DNA from: Arthrobacter sp. PM3
GTDB taxonomy: Bacteria > Actinomycetota > Actinomycetes > Actinomycetales > Micrococcaceae
Assembly: GCF_003352915.1 (NCBI RefSeq)
Contig: NZ_CP022314.1
Location: forward strand, 3,216,830-3,280,829
Direction: 5' to 3'
Length of the DNA: 64,000 nt
A model generated the notes under the pieces. It had not been told where the DNA came from, ran no database searches, and saw only the letters and a program-made list of their open reading frames with translations. Positions 1 through 8,573 of this stretch are shown piece by piece (within the stretch, counting starts at the first letter, position 1; each line of letters opens with the position of its first letter). A program made the translations under genes and the position numbers.

Positions 1-2102
1 CCGTCCTGGACGACCCGGACTTCGTCGCCGGGGACGTCGCGACCTCGTTCATCGACGAACGGCCCCAGCTGCTGAAGGCCCGAGTCTCGGCGGACCGCGG
101 CACCAAGCTGCTGACCTGGCTCGCCGACGTCACTGTCAACAAGCCCAACGGCGAGCTGACCGTCCACACCGACCCGGCGGACAAGCTCCCGGCCCTCGAC
201 GACGCCGCGGCCCGTCCCGGCTCCCGGCAGCGGCTCCTGGAGCTCGGCCCGGAAGGCTTCGCCAAGGCCCTGCGCGCGCAGGAGGCCGTCGCCGTCACGG
301 ACACCACCTTCCGCGACGCCCACCAGTCCCTGCTCGCCACCCGGGTGCGGACCCGCGACCTCGTGGCGGCCGGACCCGCCGTCTCGAAGCTCCTCCCGGA
401 GCTGCTGTCGGTCGAGGCGTGGGGAGGCGCCACGTACGACGTCGCCCTGCGGTTCCTCGGTGAAGACCCCTGGGACCGGCTCGCCGCCCTGCGCAAGGCC
501 CTGCCGAACCTGTGCCTGCAGATGCTGCTCCGCGGCCGCAACACGGTGGGCTACACGCCCTATCCCGAAGAAGTCACGGTGGCGTTTGTCAACGAGGCCG
601 CGGCCACCGGCATCGACATCTTCCGGATCTTCGACGCGCTCAATGACGTGAACCAGATGGCCCCGGCCATCCGCGCGGTCCGGAACACCGGGACCGCTGT
701 CGCCGAGGTCGCCCTCTGCTACACCGCGGACATGCTGGACCCGGACGAGACGCTCTACACCCTGGACTACTACCTGGAGCTGGCGCAGAAGATCGTCGAC
801 GCCGGGGCGCACATCCTCGCGATCAAGGACATGGCCGGCCTGCTCCGCCCCGCCGCCGCAGCCCGCCTCGTGTCGGCCCTGCGCGAGCGGTTCGACCTCC
901 CGGTCCACCTGCACACCCACGACACCGCGGGCGGCCAGTTGGCCACCCTCCTGGCGGCAGTGGACGCCGGCGTCGACGCCGTGGATGTGGCCTCGGCCTC
1001 GCTGGCCGGAACCACGAGCCAGGTCTCGGCCTCGGCCCTCGTTGCCGCGCTGGCCCACACGCCGCGCGACACCGGGCTCAACCTGGCCAGCGTCTGCTCC
1101 CTCGAACCGTACTGGGAAGCCGTGCGACGGGTGTACGCGCCGTTCGAGTCCGGCCTGCCGGGCCCCACGGGCCGGGTCTACCAGCACGAGATCCCCGGCG
1201 GACAGCTGTCCAACCTGCGCCAGCAGGCCATGGCGCTGGGCCTCGGCGAGCGGTTCGAAGCGATCGAGGACATGTACACCGCAGCGGACCGCATCCTCGG
1301 CCGCCTGGTGAAGGTGACGCCGTCCTCCAAGGTGGTGGGCGACCTCGCCCTGCACCTCGTGGGCCTCAACGCCGATCCGGCCGACTTCAACGAGAACCCG
1401 CAGAAGTACGACGTCCCGGACTCCGTGATCGGCTTCCTTTCCGGCGAACTGGGCGACCCGCCCGGCGGCTGGCCCGAGCCCTTCCGCACCAAGGCCCTGC
1501 AGGGTCGCACCGTGAAGGTCCGGGACGTGGAGCTCAGCGCTGAGGACAGCGCCGCGCTGCAGGGGGACTCGAAGACCCGCCAGCGCACCCTGAACCGCCT
1601 GCTCTTCGCCGGTCCCACCAAGGACTACCAGAAGAGCGTCGAGGCCTACGGCAACCTTTCGGTGCTGGACACCCGCGACTACCTCTTCGGCCTGCAGCGC
1701 GGGGCGGAGCACGAGATCGAACTCGAAAAGGGCGTGCGCCTGATCGCCTCGCTTGAGGCCGTCTCCGAGCCGGACGAGAAGGGTATGCGCACCGTCATGT
1801 GCACGCTCAACGGCCAGTCCCGTCCGGTGGTGGTCCGCGACCGTTCCGTGGTGAGCAACGTCAAGGCCGCCGAACGCGCCGACGCCTCCCAGCCGGGCCA
1901 GGTGGCCGCGCCGTTCGCCGGTGCCGTCACCCTGACCGTCAAGGCCGGGGACACGGTCAAGGCCGGCGACACCGTGGCCACGATCGAGGCCATGAAGATG
2001 GAAGCCTCCATCACGACGCCGGTGGCCGGCACCGTGGCACGCCTCGCCGTCGGCGCCGTGGAGCAGGTCCAGGGCGGGGATCTGCTGCTGGTCGTCGAAT
2101 AG
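1..2102 (+). CDS. pyc: Pyruvate carboxylase, C-terminal part (5' end outside window)
   Basis: This biotin enzyme carboxylates pyruvate to oxaloacetate to refill the TCA cycle. About 699 residues are visible, reading in frame from base 3. The carboxyltransferase domain opens with TDTTFRDAHQS near base 298. The metal-binding HLHTHD motif lies near 905-925, and the lysine in IKDMAG, the usual carboxylated active-site residue, is near 825. A conserved PYC region follows, and the C-terminus is a biotinyl domain with AMKM (biotinyl lysine codon 1995-1997). The biotin-carboxylase half would lie upstream of the window. The gene ends before a perfect hairpin it shares with the convergent acyl-CoA synthetase gene. 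Identification is very secure; only the N-terminus is missing. Confidence 0.96.
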   Translation, partial: VLDDPDFVAGDVATSFIDERPQLLKARVSADRGTKLLTWLADVTVNKPNGELTVHTDPADKLPALDDAAARPGSRQRLLELGPEGFAKALRAQEAVAVTDTTFRDAHQSLLATRVRTRDLVAAGPAVSKLLPELLSVEAWGGATYDVALRFLGEDPWDRLAALRKALPNLCLQMLLRGRNTVGYTPYPEEVTVAFVNEAAATGIDIFRIFDALNDVNQMAPAIRAVRNTGTAVAEVALCYTADMLDPDETLYTLDYYLELAQKIVDAGAHILAIKDMAGLLRPAAAARLVSALRERFDLPVHLHTHDTAGGQLATLLAAVDAGVDAVDVASASLAGTTSQVSASALVAALAHTPRDTGLNLASVCSLEPYWEAVRRVYAPFESGLPGPTGRVYQHEIPGGQLSNLRQQAMALGLGERFEAIEDMYTAADRILGRLVKVTPSSKVVGDLALHLVGLNADPADFNENPQKYDVPDSVIGFLSGELGDPPGGWPEPFRTKALQGRTVKVRDVELSAEDSAALQGDSKTRQRTLNRLLFAGPTKDYQKSVEAYGNLSVLDTRDYLFGLQRGAEHEIELEKGVRLIASLEAVSEPDEKGMRTVMCTLNGQSRPVVVRDRSVVSNVKAAERADASQPGQVAAPFAGAVTLTVKAGDTVKAGDTVATIEAMKMEASITTPVAGTVARLAVGAVEQVQGGDLLLVVE

Positions 2103-2129
2103 CAGCAGCGGCTAACCCCCGCCAACAGC

Positions 2130-2190
2130 AACGCGGAGTCACTTCCAGCCCATCGGATGGTCTCGGATGGGCGCGAAGTGACTCCGCGTT
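2130..2190. terminator. Bidirectional hairpin terminator between pyc and fadD
   Basis: Perfect 16-base arms lie at 2130-2145 (AACGCGGAGTCACTTC) and 2175-2190. A second inner pairing is CCCATC/GATGGG at 2149-2154 and 2166-2171. The element sits between two convergent genes, so it can serve both strands. There is no long T tract, so termination is inferred from structure and position. Confidence 0.75.
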
Positions 2191-2206
2191 GATGTTTAAG
2201 TGGTGC

Positions 2207-4027
2207 TTAGGCGAGGGTGGGACGCTTGGCGTTGTACATTTCCTCGATCACGTTCTCGAAGTCCTTGATTACCTGGGCCCGCTTGACCTTCATGGACGGG
2301 GTCAGGTGGCCTGAGGCCTCGGTGAAGTCCGCCGCGACAATCCGGAAGGACTTGATCGCCTCGGCCTGCGACACCGACTGGTTGGCCCGGTTGATGAGCT
2401 CCTGGACCGCGGCCTTGACGGCCGGGTTGCCGGCGGCCTCGGCCAGCGGCATCGTGGCCGGCAGCCCGTGGCGGCCCAGCCAGCCGGGGAGGGCCTCTTC
2501 GTCCAGCGTGACCAGGGCGCCGATGAACGGGCGGTTGTCTCCCACCACCAGGACCTGCGAGACGAGGGCGTCCGCCCTGATCTGGTCTTCCAGCAGGGCC
2601 GGAACCACGTTCTTGCCGCCGGCAGTGACGATGATCTCCTTCTTGCGCCCGGTGATGGTCAGGAAGCCCTGCTCGTCGAGCTGGCCGATGTCTCCCGTGC
2701 GGAACCAGCCGTCGACAAAGGCTTCGGCGGACAGATCATCGCGCTTGTAGTAGCCGCGCATCACGCAGACGCCCTTGGCGAGGATCTCGCCGTCGTCTGC
2801 GATCCTGACGGCGTTGCCGGGAATCGGGGCGCCGACGGTGCCGATCCTGATCAGCTCCGGTGTGTTCACGGTGACGGGCGCCGTCGTTTCGGTCAGGCCG
2901 TAGCCTTCCAGGATCTGCAGTCCGATGCCCTGGAAGAAGTGTCCCAGCCGTTCGCCCAGCGGGCCGCCGCCGGACACGGCGTGCGAGACCTCTCCGCCCA
3001 TGGCGGCCCGGAGCTTGCTGTAGACGAGCTTGTCGAACAGTGAGTGCTTGAGCTTCAGGACGAGCCCCACCTTGCCGGCCTGCCGGGCGCGGGAGTATTC
3101 GATCGCGGTGTCCGCGGCGCGGTGGAAGATGGCGCCCTTGCCGCCGTCCTCGGCCTTGGTCAGGGCGGAGTTGTAGACCTTTTCGAAGACGCGCGGGACG
3201 GCGAGGATGAAGGTCGGCTTGTAGCTTTGCAGGTCCGGCAGCAGGTTCTTGATGTCCGGGGTGTGCGCCACCGTGACACCGGCGGCGACGGCCAGGACTG
3301 AGATGAACCGGGCGAACACGTGGGCCAGCGGCAGGAACATGATGGTCCTGGCCTGCTCATGGACGATCGTGCCCAGAGACGTGGCCAGGGCGTTCTCGGA
3401 CAGCTCCACGAAGTTGCCGTGGGTCAGCTCGCAGCCCTTGGGCCGGCCGGTGGTGCCCGAGGTGTAGATGATCGTGGCGACGTCCGTCAGGGACGCCTGG
3501 CTGCGGCGCGCCTCGAGCTCGGCGTCACTGATTCCGGTTCCCGCGGCACGGACCTCATCCAGGCCGTCGCCCGCCAGCTGCCATACGTGCTGCAGCGCGG
3601 TCAGCCCTTCGGACGTGGCGGCCTGCCGGATGATGTCCTCGTGGTGTGCCGATTCGCCGAAGGCCGCCACGGCGCCGGAATCACCGAGGTTCCAGGCCAC
3701 CTGTGAGGGCGAGGAGGTCTCGTAGATCGGGACGGAGACTGCGCCGGCGAACCAGATGGCGAAGTCGATCAATGCCCATTCGTAGCGGGTGCGGGACATG
3801 ATGCCCACCCGGTCGCCGGCCGCCACGCCGCTGGCCATGAGCCCCTTGGCGAGGGCGGAGGCGTCGGCAAGGAAATCCGCGGCACGGACGTCCTGCCACT
3901 GGCCCGCTGCGTCGAGCCGCGAAAAAAGTGCCGGGTTGGAGGCCTTGGCCGCCTGGCGCACGACGAGGTCGGTGACGTTCGTGTCCGGATCGACATTCAC
4001 CAGGGGCGGGACAATGATTTCTCGCAC
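2207..4027 (-). CDS. Long-chain fatty-acid--CoA ligase (FadD15-like)
   Basis: An AMP-forming ligase that activates long-chain fatty acids to acyl-CoA, at the cytoplasmic face of the membrane. The AMP-binding signature YTSGTTGRPKG is near residue 190, GYGLTETTAPV near 345 and GWFRTGDIG near 415; a C-terminal lysine-bearing domain follows. Length is about 606 residues, normal for the FadD15/FAA1 class. I prefer the GTG at 4027 (MREIIVPPL) because AAAGGAG lies seven bases upstream; an in-frame ATG at 4048 has no such site. A possible -10 (CATACT on the minus strand, plus-strand 4075-4080) lies upstream. Chain-length specificity cannot be read from sequence. Confidence 0.9.
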   Translation of the reverse strand: MREIIVPPLVNVDPDTNVTDLVVRQAAKASNPALFSRLDAAGQWQDVRAADFLADASALAKGLMASGVAAGDRVGIMSRTRYEWALIDFAIWFAGAVSVPIYETSSPSQVAWNLGDSGAVAAFGESAHHEDIIRQAATSEGLTALQHVWQLAGDGLDEVRAAGTGISDAELEARRSQASLTDVATIIYTSGTTGRPKGCELTHGNFVELSENALATSLGTIVHEQARTIMFLPLAHVFARFISVLAVAAGVTVAHTPDIKNLLPDLQSYKPTFILAVPRVFEKVYNSALTKAEDGGKGAIFHRAADTAIEYSRARQAGKVGLVLKLKHSLFDKLVYSKLRAAMGGEVSHAVSGGGPLGERLGHFFQGIGLQILEGYGLTETTAPVTVNTPELIRIGTVGAPIPGNAVRIADDGEILAKGVCVMRGYYKRDDLSAEAFVDGWFRTGDIGQLDEQGFLTITGRKKEIIVTAGGKNVVPALLEDQIRADALVSQVLVVGDNRPFIGALVTLDEEALPGWLGRHGLPATMPLAEAAGNPAVKAAVQELINRANQSVSQAEAIKSFRIVAADFTEASGHLTPSMKVKRAQVIKDFENVIEEMYNAKRPTLA

Positions 4028-4235
4028 GATAGCTCCTTTGGTATCCATAGGCCGCAGCGGGTAGGCCTAAGCCTAGTATGCGGGCCCGCGAAGGTGTGTT
4101 CTGCGACACCTACTGGCGAGTAACTTTACGGACGGGCCCGCCGTTCCGCCAGTCAGGGCCGCCGTCCACGCCGCCGCCTACGCCGCAGGCAGGATGGTGC
4201 GGCCGGTTTCCCGGGGGCCGGCACGTCCCGGCGAA

Positions 4236-4241
4236 TAGAAT
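4236..4241 (+). promoter_or_regulatory. -10 element (TAGAAT) of the ROK glucokinase gene
   Basis: TAGAAT ends eight bases before the ATG, and no ribosome binding site is visible. The transcript may start at or within two bases of the start codon (leaderless). No clear -35 was seen. Confidence 0.5.
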
Positions 4242-4249
4242 GGGAAATC

Positions 4250-5341
4250 ATGCAGACACCAACACCCGGCCGGCTGCCCGGCCTGCGCCCCAGGACCGCC
4301 GTGTGGCGGAGCCGGACCCTGGCCGGAGCGGCGGCCAGTGCGGCCGGCCAGGATTTCCGTTCACACCTGAGGCTCGGCCGGAAGGGCCTTGCGATCGGCG
4401 TCGACATCGGCGGAACCAAAGTGGCTGCCGGCGTCGTCGATGCCGAAGGCCGGATCCTTAGCCAGGCCAAGCGCTCCACCCCGGGCAACGACCCGCGTGC
4501 CGTGGAGCAGGTGATCGTAGAGCTCGTCGAGGAACTGGGTGCCGGGCACAGGATCTGGTCGGTTGGCATCGGCGCGGCCGGCTGGATGGACCTCGACGGC
4601 GCTACAGTGCTGTTCAGCCCGCATCTGGCGTGGCGCAATGAACCGCTGCGCGACAACCTGCAGCGGCTGCTGCGCCGGCCCGTTTTGCTGACCAACGACG
4701 CCGACGCCGCCGCCTGGGCGGAATGGCGCTTCGGCGCCGGGCAGGGACAGAGCCGGCTGGTCTGCATCACCCTGGGCACCGGGATCGGCGGCGCCATGGT
4801 GATGGACGGCCGGCTCGAACGCGGCCGGTTCGGGGTGGCGGGGGAGTTCGGCCACCAGATCATCATGCCCGGCGGCCACCGGTGCGAGTGCGGCAACCGG
4901 GGCTGCTGGGAGCAGTACGCCTCCGGCAATGCGCTCGGCCGCGAAGCCCGGGAGCTCGCCGCCGCCAACTCCCCGGTGGCCCAGGAGCTGCTCAAGGCCG
5001 TGGACGGTGACGTGAGCCGCATTACGGGCGTGATCGTCACGGAGCTGGCCAAAGCGGGGGACCCGACCTCCCGGGAGCTCATCGAGGACGTCGGGGAATG
5101 GCTCGGCCTCGGCCTGGCGAACCTGGCCGCCGCCCTGGACCCGGGAAAGTTCGTGATCGGCGGCGGACTGTGCGACGCGGGCGAGCTCCTCGTCGCGCCG
5201 GCCCGAAAGGCGTTCGCACGCAACCTCACCGGCCGTGGCTTCCGGCCCGCGGCGGAAATCGAGCTCGCCGCCCTGGGGCCCAACGCCGGGCTTATCGGCG
5301 CAGCCGACCTTTCCCGGGTCAGCAGCCGGATGCACACCTAA
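4250..5341 (+). CDS. glk: ROK-family glucokinase
   Basis: Predicted to phosphorylate glucose to glucose-6-phosphate with ATP. The ATP-binding motif IGVDIGGTK is at residues 49-57. A second glycine-rich motif, TLGTGIGG, is mid-protein, and the ROK zinc motif CECGNRGCWE lies around residues 211-220 after HR. Length is 363 residues. About 45 basic, Ala/Gly-rich residues precede the first ROK motif, longer than in typical 320-residue glucokinases, so the true start could be further in; however the TAGAAT at 4236 fits the ATG used. The gene is monocistronic and convergent with the membrane-protein gene downstream. A ROK sugar kinase of other specificity cannot be excluded. Confidence 0.88.
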   Translation: MQTPTPGRLPGLRPRTAVWRSRTLAGAAASAAGQDFRSHLRLGRKGLAIGVDIGGTKVAAGVVDAEGRILSQAKRSTPGNDPRAVEQVIVELVEELGAGHRIWSVGIGAAGWMDLDGATVLFSPHLAWRNEPLRDNLQRLLRRPVLLTNDADAAAWAEWRFGAGQGQSRLVCITLGTGIGGAMVMDGRLERGRFGVAGEFGHQIIMPGGHRCECGNRGCWEQYASGNALGREARELAAANSPVAQELLKAVDGDVSRITGVIVTELAKAGDPTSRELIEDVGEWLGLGLANLAAALDPGKFVIGGGLCDAGELLVAPARKAFARNLTGRGFRPAAEIELAALGPNAGLIGAADLSRVSSRMHT

Positions 5342-5402
5342 CCTCGCGACCCCTCCGGTGCCCGTCCTCTAACGGTCCGGCACCGGAAGACAACCGGCAG
5401 AG

Positions 5403-6038
5403 CTAGACGCGCGCCCCGTCGTCGTGCTCGTCCTTCTCGCCCGGCAGCTTCATGATCAGGAACACCACCGAAGCTGCGAAAATGACCACGATGCCGAGGA
5501 TCGCCAGCAGCGGAGCCGACCGCCAGAACATCGCCGCAAGCACGAGCGCGATCGGACCGCCCACGGCGCCAATCCAGGCCAGGACCGTCAGGGGATCGGC
5601 GCCGGCCAGGCTCGGCGGCTCTTCCGGGACAAACGCGCCGTCGTCGTCCTCCGGCTCATAGTCGCGGGGGCCGGACGCGGCGGCCGGCTCCCCGGCGCCG
5701 CCTGCCGTCTGCCGGCCCGGGAAAAGCCGTTCCGCGGCTGAGAGTTCGATGGGCGCCGTCCCGGCGAGCCCCAGCGGATCGAAGTCGCGGAATGTCCTCG
5801 CTATACCGGCGCCGCTCCCGCTGGCGTCTGCCACGGGTTCTCCGGGTGCCGGCTTGCTGTCTGTCCCGTCGCCGCCGGCCGGACTGCCGTCGCCGGCCGC
5901 CGTGTCTTCGCCGTGGGGCCCGTCCGCGCTGTCCGTCCCGTATTCGCCGACCCCTTCAAGCCTGGCGACAAGGTCCAGCCAGACGGCGTCGTCGTCAGGG
6001 GTTCCCGGGTCCGGGACGCTGGGGTCAGGCTTAGTCAT
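5403..6038 (-). CDS. Hypothetical membrane protein with acidic N-terminal region
   Basis: I do not recognise a family. The 211-residue product has a long low-complexity N-terminal part rich in Asp, Gly, Pro and Ala (about residues 1-145). Two hydrophobic segments follow (roughly 150-172 and 178-200), then a charged tail ending in DEHDDGARV. This suggests a membrane-anchored protein with a disordered cytoplasmic arm. The ATG at 6038 is chosen because it forms ATGACTAA with the stop of the upstream esterase, giving an 8-bp overlap typical of translational coupling, with AAGGA upstream. It is the last gene of a three-gene minus-strand operon with two esterases. Confidence 0.75.
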   Translation of the reverse strand: MTKPDPSVPDPGTPDDDAVWLDLVARLEGVGEYGTDSADGPHGEDTAAGDGSPAGGDGTDSKPAPGEPVADASGSGAGIARTFRDFDPLGLAGTAPIELSAAERLFPGRQTAGGAGEPAAASGPRDYEPEDDDGAFVPEEPPSLAGADPLTVLAWIGAVGGPIALVLAAMFWRSAPLLAILGIVVIFAASVVFLIMKLPGEKDEHDDGARV

Positions 6039-6834
6039 GGGAGGTGTCCTTCCGGACGGCACCGGCAGCATCCGGACGGCCCGGCAGCGCCACGGACCGG
6101 ACGAACTCGGCCGTGCCCCGGAAGATCTCGGCGGCGTCGTTGTCCATCGTGGCCACGTGGTAGCTGTTGTCGAGCGGTAGCACTTCGAGCGGGGCGTTGG
6201 TCAAGCCGCGGCGCAGGGCGGCCATGCTGGTTTCGGACACCACGTGGTCCACCGCCGAACGGTAGACCCGCACGGGTGCCGTGATCCGGGGAAGGAGCCG
6301 CACGGTGTCCTTGAACATCTTGTTGAGTTCGTGCGCGGCGGCCACCGGGGTCCGCGGGTAGGCGCCCTCGTCCGTGTCGGGTTTGAGGATGTCGTTGGCG
6401 ATTGCCGGGGTGCTCTTCAGGACGAACTTCAGGACGCCGGCCAGCGGGGCCCGGGGGTCATCGATCACCAGGCCGGGGTTGACCGCCACCACCCCCGCCA
6501 CCGGGCGGGTCGCGGCGATCCGCAGGGCCAGGGTGCCGCCCATCGACAGCCCGGCCACGACCACGACGTCACACTCCGCCGCCAGTTCCAGGTAGGCCGC
6601 GTCCAGGGCTTCGTGCCAGTCCTGCCAGCGGGTCCGCGCCAGCTCCTGCCAGCTCGTCCCGTGCCCCGGCAGCAGCGGCAGCCGGACGGCGAACCCGGCG
6701 CCGGCCAGCGACTGCGCCCACTCCCGCACGCTGTGCGGGCTGCCGGTGAAGCCATGGGACACCACAACGCCGGTCCGGGGACCGGCGCCCGTGAACGGGC
6801 TGCTGAAGGGCGATGGGTCCGGAACAATGCTCAT
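6031..6834 (-). CDS. Alpha/beta hydrolase, monoacylglycerol lipase/carboxylesterase type (copy 2)
   Basis: A serine hydrolase predicted to cleave monoacylglycerols or short-to-medium acyl esters. The oxyanion-hole motif SHGFTGSP is at residues 26-33. The nucleophile elbow GLSMGG places Ser97. Likely Asp196 (SAVDHVV) and His226 (SYHVATMD) complete the triad. Length is 267 residues, close to Bacillus monoacylglycerol lipase/Est30 proteins; the PLLPGHGT stretch is also typical. Its start overlaps the stop of the upstream paralogue by four bases (ATGA), so the two are co-translated. No signal peptide is seen, so it should be cytoplasmic. Exact substrate is unknown. Confidence 0.88.
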   Translation of the reverse strand: MSIVPDPSPFSSPFTGAGPRTGVVVSHGFTGSPHSVREWAQSLAGAGFAVRLPLLPGHGTSWQELARTRWQDWHEALDAAYLELAAECDVVVVAGLSMGGTLALRIAATRPVAGVVAVNPGLVIDDPRAPLAGVLKFVLKSTPAIANDILKPDTDEGAYPRTPVAAAHELNKMFKDTVRLLPRITAPVRVYRSAVDHVVSETSMAALRRGLTNAPLEVLPLDNSYHVATMDNDAAEIFRGTAEFVRSVALPGRPDAAGAVRKDTSHD

Positions 6835-7631
6835 GGGGTCTCCGAGGGGGCTGCGGGCGGCGTTGTGGAGCGGACATGCTCAAGGAAAAAGCTGACTGAT
6901 TGTTCAAAGACTAGCGGGGCGTCGGCGTCGAGGGTGGCAACATGTCCGCTGTGCGGGAGCCGCAACACCTTGAGGTTCCGCGATCCCAGGCGCCGGCGCA
7001 GCAGTACCAGGGACGACGGCGGCACGACGGCGTCGGTGTCCGACTTGAAGACCAGCACCGGTGCCTGGACAGCCGGCAGCTCCCGCAGCGTTGCGGAGAA
7101 CAGCCGGCGCAACTGGTGGACGGCCGCCAGCGGCGTCAGCGAGTAGTCGCCGTCGTCGGTGACGGCGGCGGTGGAACTCTCCTCTTGTATGGGCGTGGTG
7201 GTCCGTTGGAGATACTTGAGCAGCCCGACGTACCTGACCCTGCGGTCGTAGAAGCTCAGGCCGGGATTAACCACCGCGACCCCGGCCACATTGTGGCGCG
7301 CCGCGGTGCGCAGGGCGATCGTTCCGCCCATGGACAGGCCGGCGACGTAGCAGTCCGCGGTACGGGCGGCCAGGTCCAGGTAAGCCGTTTCGAAGCCGGA
7401 GTACCAGTCCTGCCAACCCTGCCGGGCGAGGTCGCGCCAGTGGGTGCCGTGACCGGGAAGCAGCGGAACCGACACCGCGAAGCCGAGGCCGGCGAGGTGC
7501 CGGGCCCACGGCAGGACGCTGAGCGGACTGCCCGTGAAGCCATGGCAGACTGCCACACCGGTCCGCGCGTTGGCGCCGTGCCCGGGGTAGCTGAAAGCGG
7601 CGGGCGCCGGGGAAGTACTGCTTTCAGTCAT
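6831..7631 (-). CDS. Alpha/beta hydrolase, monoacylglycerol lipase/carboxylesterase type (copy 1)
   Basis: Paralogue of the adjacent esterase and first gene of the operon. CHGFTGSP supplies the oxyanion hole (residues 29-36), GLSMGG places the nucleophile at Ser100, and Asp200 (SDTDAVV) and His230 (HSGHVATLD) complete the triad. Both proteins share the PLLPGHGTxW and WQDW landmarks, which points to tandem duplication. Length is 266 residues. A divergent promoter region lies between this gene and plsC, where TAGAGT on the plus strand and TACTCT on the minus strand overlap (7667-7673). A role in lipid turnover is plausible because the divergent neighbour is an acyltransferase, but this is inference. 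Confidence 0.87.
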   Translation of the reverse strand: MTESSTSPAPAAFSYPGHGANARTGVAVCHGFTGSPLSVLPWARHLAGLGFAVSVPLLPGHGTHWRDLARQGWQDWYSGFETAYLDLAARTADCYVAGLSMGGTIALRTAARHNVAGVAVVNPGLSFYDRRVRYVGLLKYLQRTTTPIQEESSTAAVTDDGDYSLTPLAAVHQLRRLFSATLRELPAVQAPVLVFKSDTDAVVPPSSLVLLRRRLGSRNLKVLRLPHSGHVATLDADAPLVFEQSVSFFLEHVRSTTPPAAPSETP

Positions 7632-7666
7632 GAGCCCATCGTGTCACCCTTGGCGACAAAACTCAC

Positions 7667-7673
7667 TAGAGTA
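7667..7673. promoter_or_regulatory. Overlapping divergent -10 elements between esterase operon and plsC
   Basis: TAGAGT reads on the plus strand at 7667-7672 and TACTCT on the minus strand at 7668-7673. The shared hexamer implies that the two promoters cannot be occupied together. No convincing -35 was found for either. Confidence 0.4.
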
Positions 7674-7744
7674 AGGTGTCCATTGAAGTCCTGGCCGGAC
7701 CCGATCCGGGCGGCCGGCCAGCCGCCTTCCGGAGAGGTCACCGA

Positions 7745-8473
7745 GTGTTTTATTGGTTCATGAAGACGTTTGTCCTGGGACCGGTGTTGAAGTTGTTGTT
7801 CCGGCCCTGGGTCAAGGGTCTCGACAATGTCCCGGCCGAAGGCGCCGCGATCCTGGCCTCGAACCACCTCTCCTTTTCCGATTCGATCTTCATGCCGGTC
7901 ATGGTGCCGCGCCCGGTGGTGTTCCTGGCGAAGTCCGAGTACTTCACCGGCACCGGCATCAAGGGCAGGCTGACGGCCGCCTTCTTCCGGCTCACCAACC
8001 AGCTCCCCATGGACCGGTCCGGGGGAGCGGCGTCCGCGCAGTCCCTGGACGCCGGCATGGACGTGCTCCGGAACGGCTCGCTCCTGGGCATCTACCCGGA
8101 GGGGACACGCAGCCCCGACGCGCGCCTCTACCGCGGCAAGGTGGGCGTGGCCCGGCTCGCATTGCAGGCCCGCGTCCCGGTGATCCCCGTGGCGATGATC
8201 GGCACGGATAAAGTCCAGCCGATCGGCAAGAGAGTGCCCAACATCCGCCGCATCGGCATGATCTTCGGCGAACCCCTCGACTTCAGCCGCTACTACGGGA
8301 TGGAGGATGACCGGCTGATCCAGCGGTCGGTGACCGACGAGATCATGTACGAACTCATGCGGCTCTCCGGCCAGGAGTACGTGGACGAGTACGCCGCCGC
8401 CGTGAAACTGCGCCTGGCCGGCAAGGCGCAGGACGCGGGGGAAGACGGCCCGGCAGCGTCCGGAACCGCCTAA
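7745..8473 (+). CDS. 1-acyl-sn-glycerol-3-phosphate acyltransferase (PlsC family)
   Basis: Transfers an acyl group to lysophosphatidate or a related lysophospholipid at the membrane. The HX4D catalytic motif is NHLSFSD (His41, Asp46). The glycerol-phosphate-binding PEGTRS motif lies near residue 117. The N-terminus is hydrophobic and probably membrane-associated. I choose the GTG at 7745 because GGAGAGG lies seven bases upstream; a GTG at 7676 would add 23 residues lacking family character. Length is 242 residues, normal for the family. The Ala/Gly-rich C-terminal tail is likely disordered. Acceptor specificity is not determined. Confidence 0.9.
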   Translation: MFYWFMKTFVLGPVLKLLFRPWVKGLDNVPAEGAAILASNHLSFSDSIFMPVMVPRPVVFLAKSEYFTGTGIKGRLTAAFFRLTNQLPMDRSGGAASAQSLDAGMDVLRNGSLLGIYPEGTRSPDARLYRGKVGVARLALQARVPVIPVAMIGTDKVQPIGKRVPNIRRIGMIFGEPLDFSRYYGMEDDRLIQRSVTDEIMYELMRLSGQEYVDEYAAAVKLRLAGKAQDAGEDGPAASGTA

Positions 8474-8561
8474 GCGTCCCGCTCCGGGATGCCCTCGTTC
8501 CCATATGACGGAAACCCGGCGGTCAATGACAGGCGGGAGCGCCGAAGAGGCACGGTGCAAC

Positions 8562-8567
8562 TATCCT
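8562..8567 (+). promoter_or_regulatory. -10 element (TATCCT) of aroG, leaderless
   Basis: TATCCT ends six bases before the GTG at 8574, and no Shine-Dalgarno sequence is present. The spacing puts transcription start at or near the GTG. Confidence 0.55.
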
Positions 8568-8573
8568 TAGATG

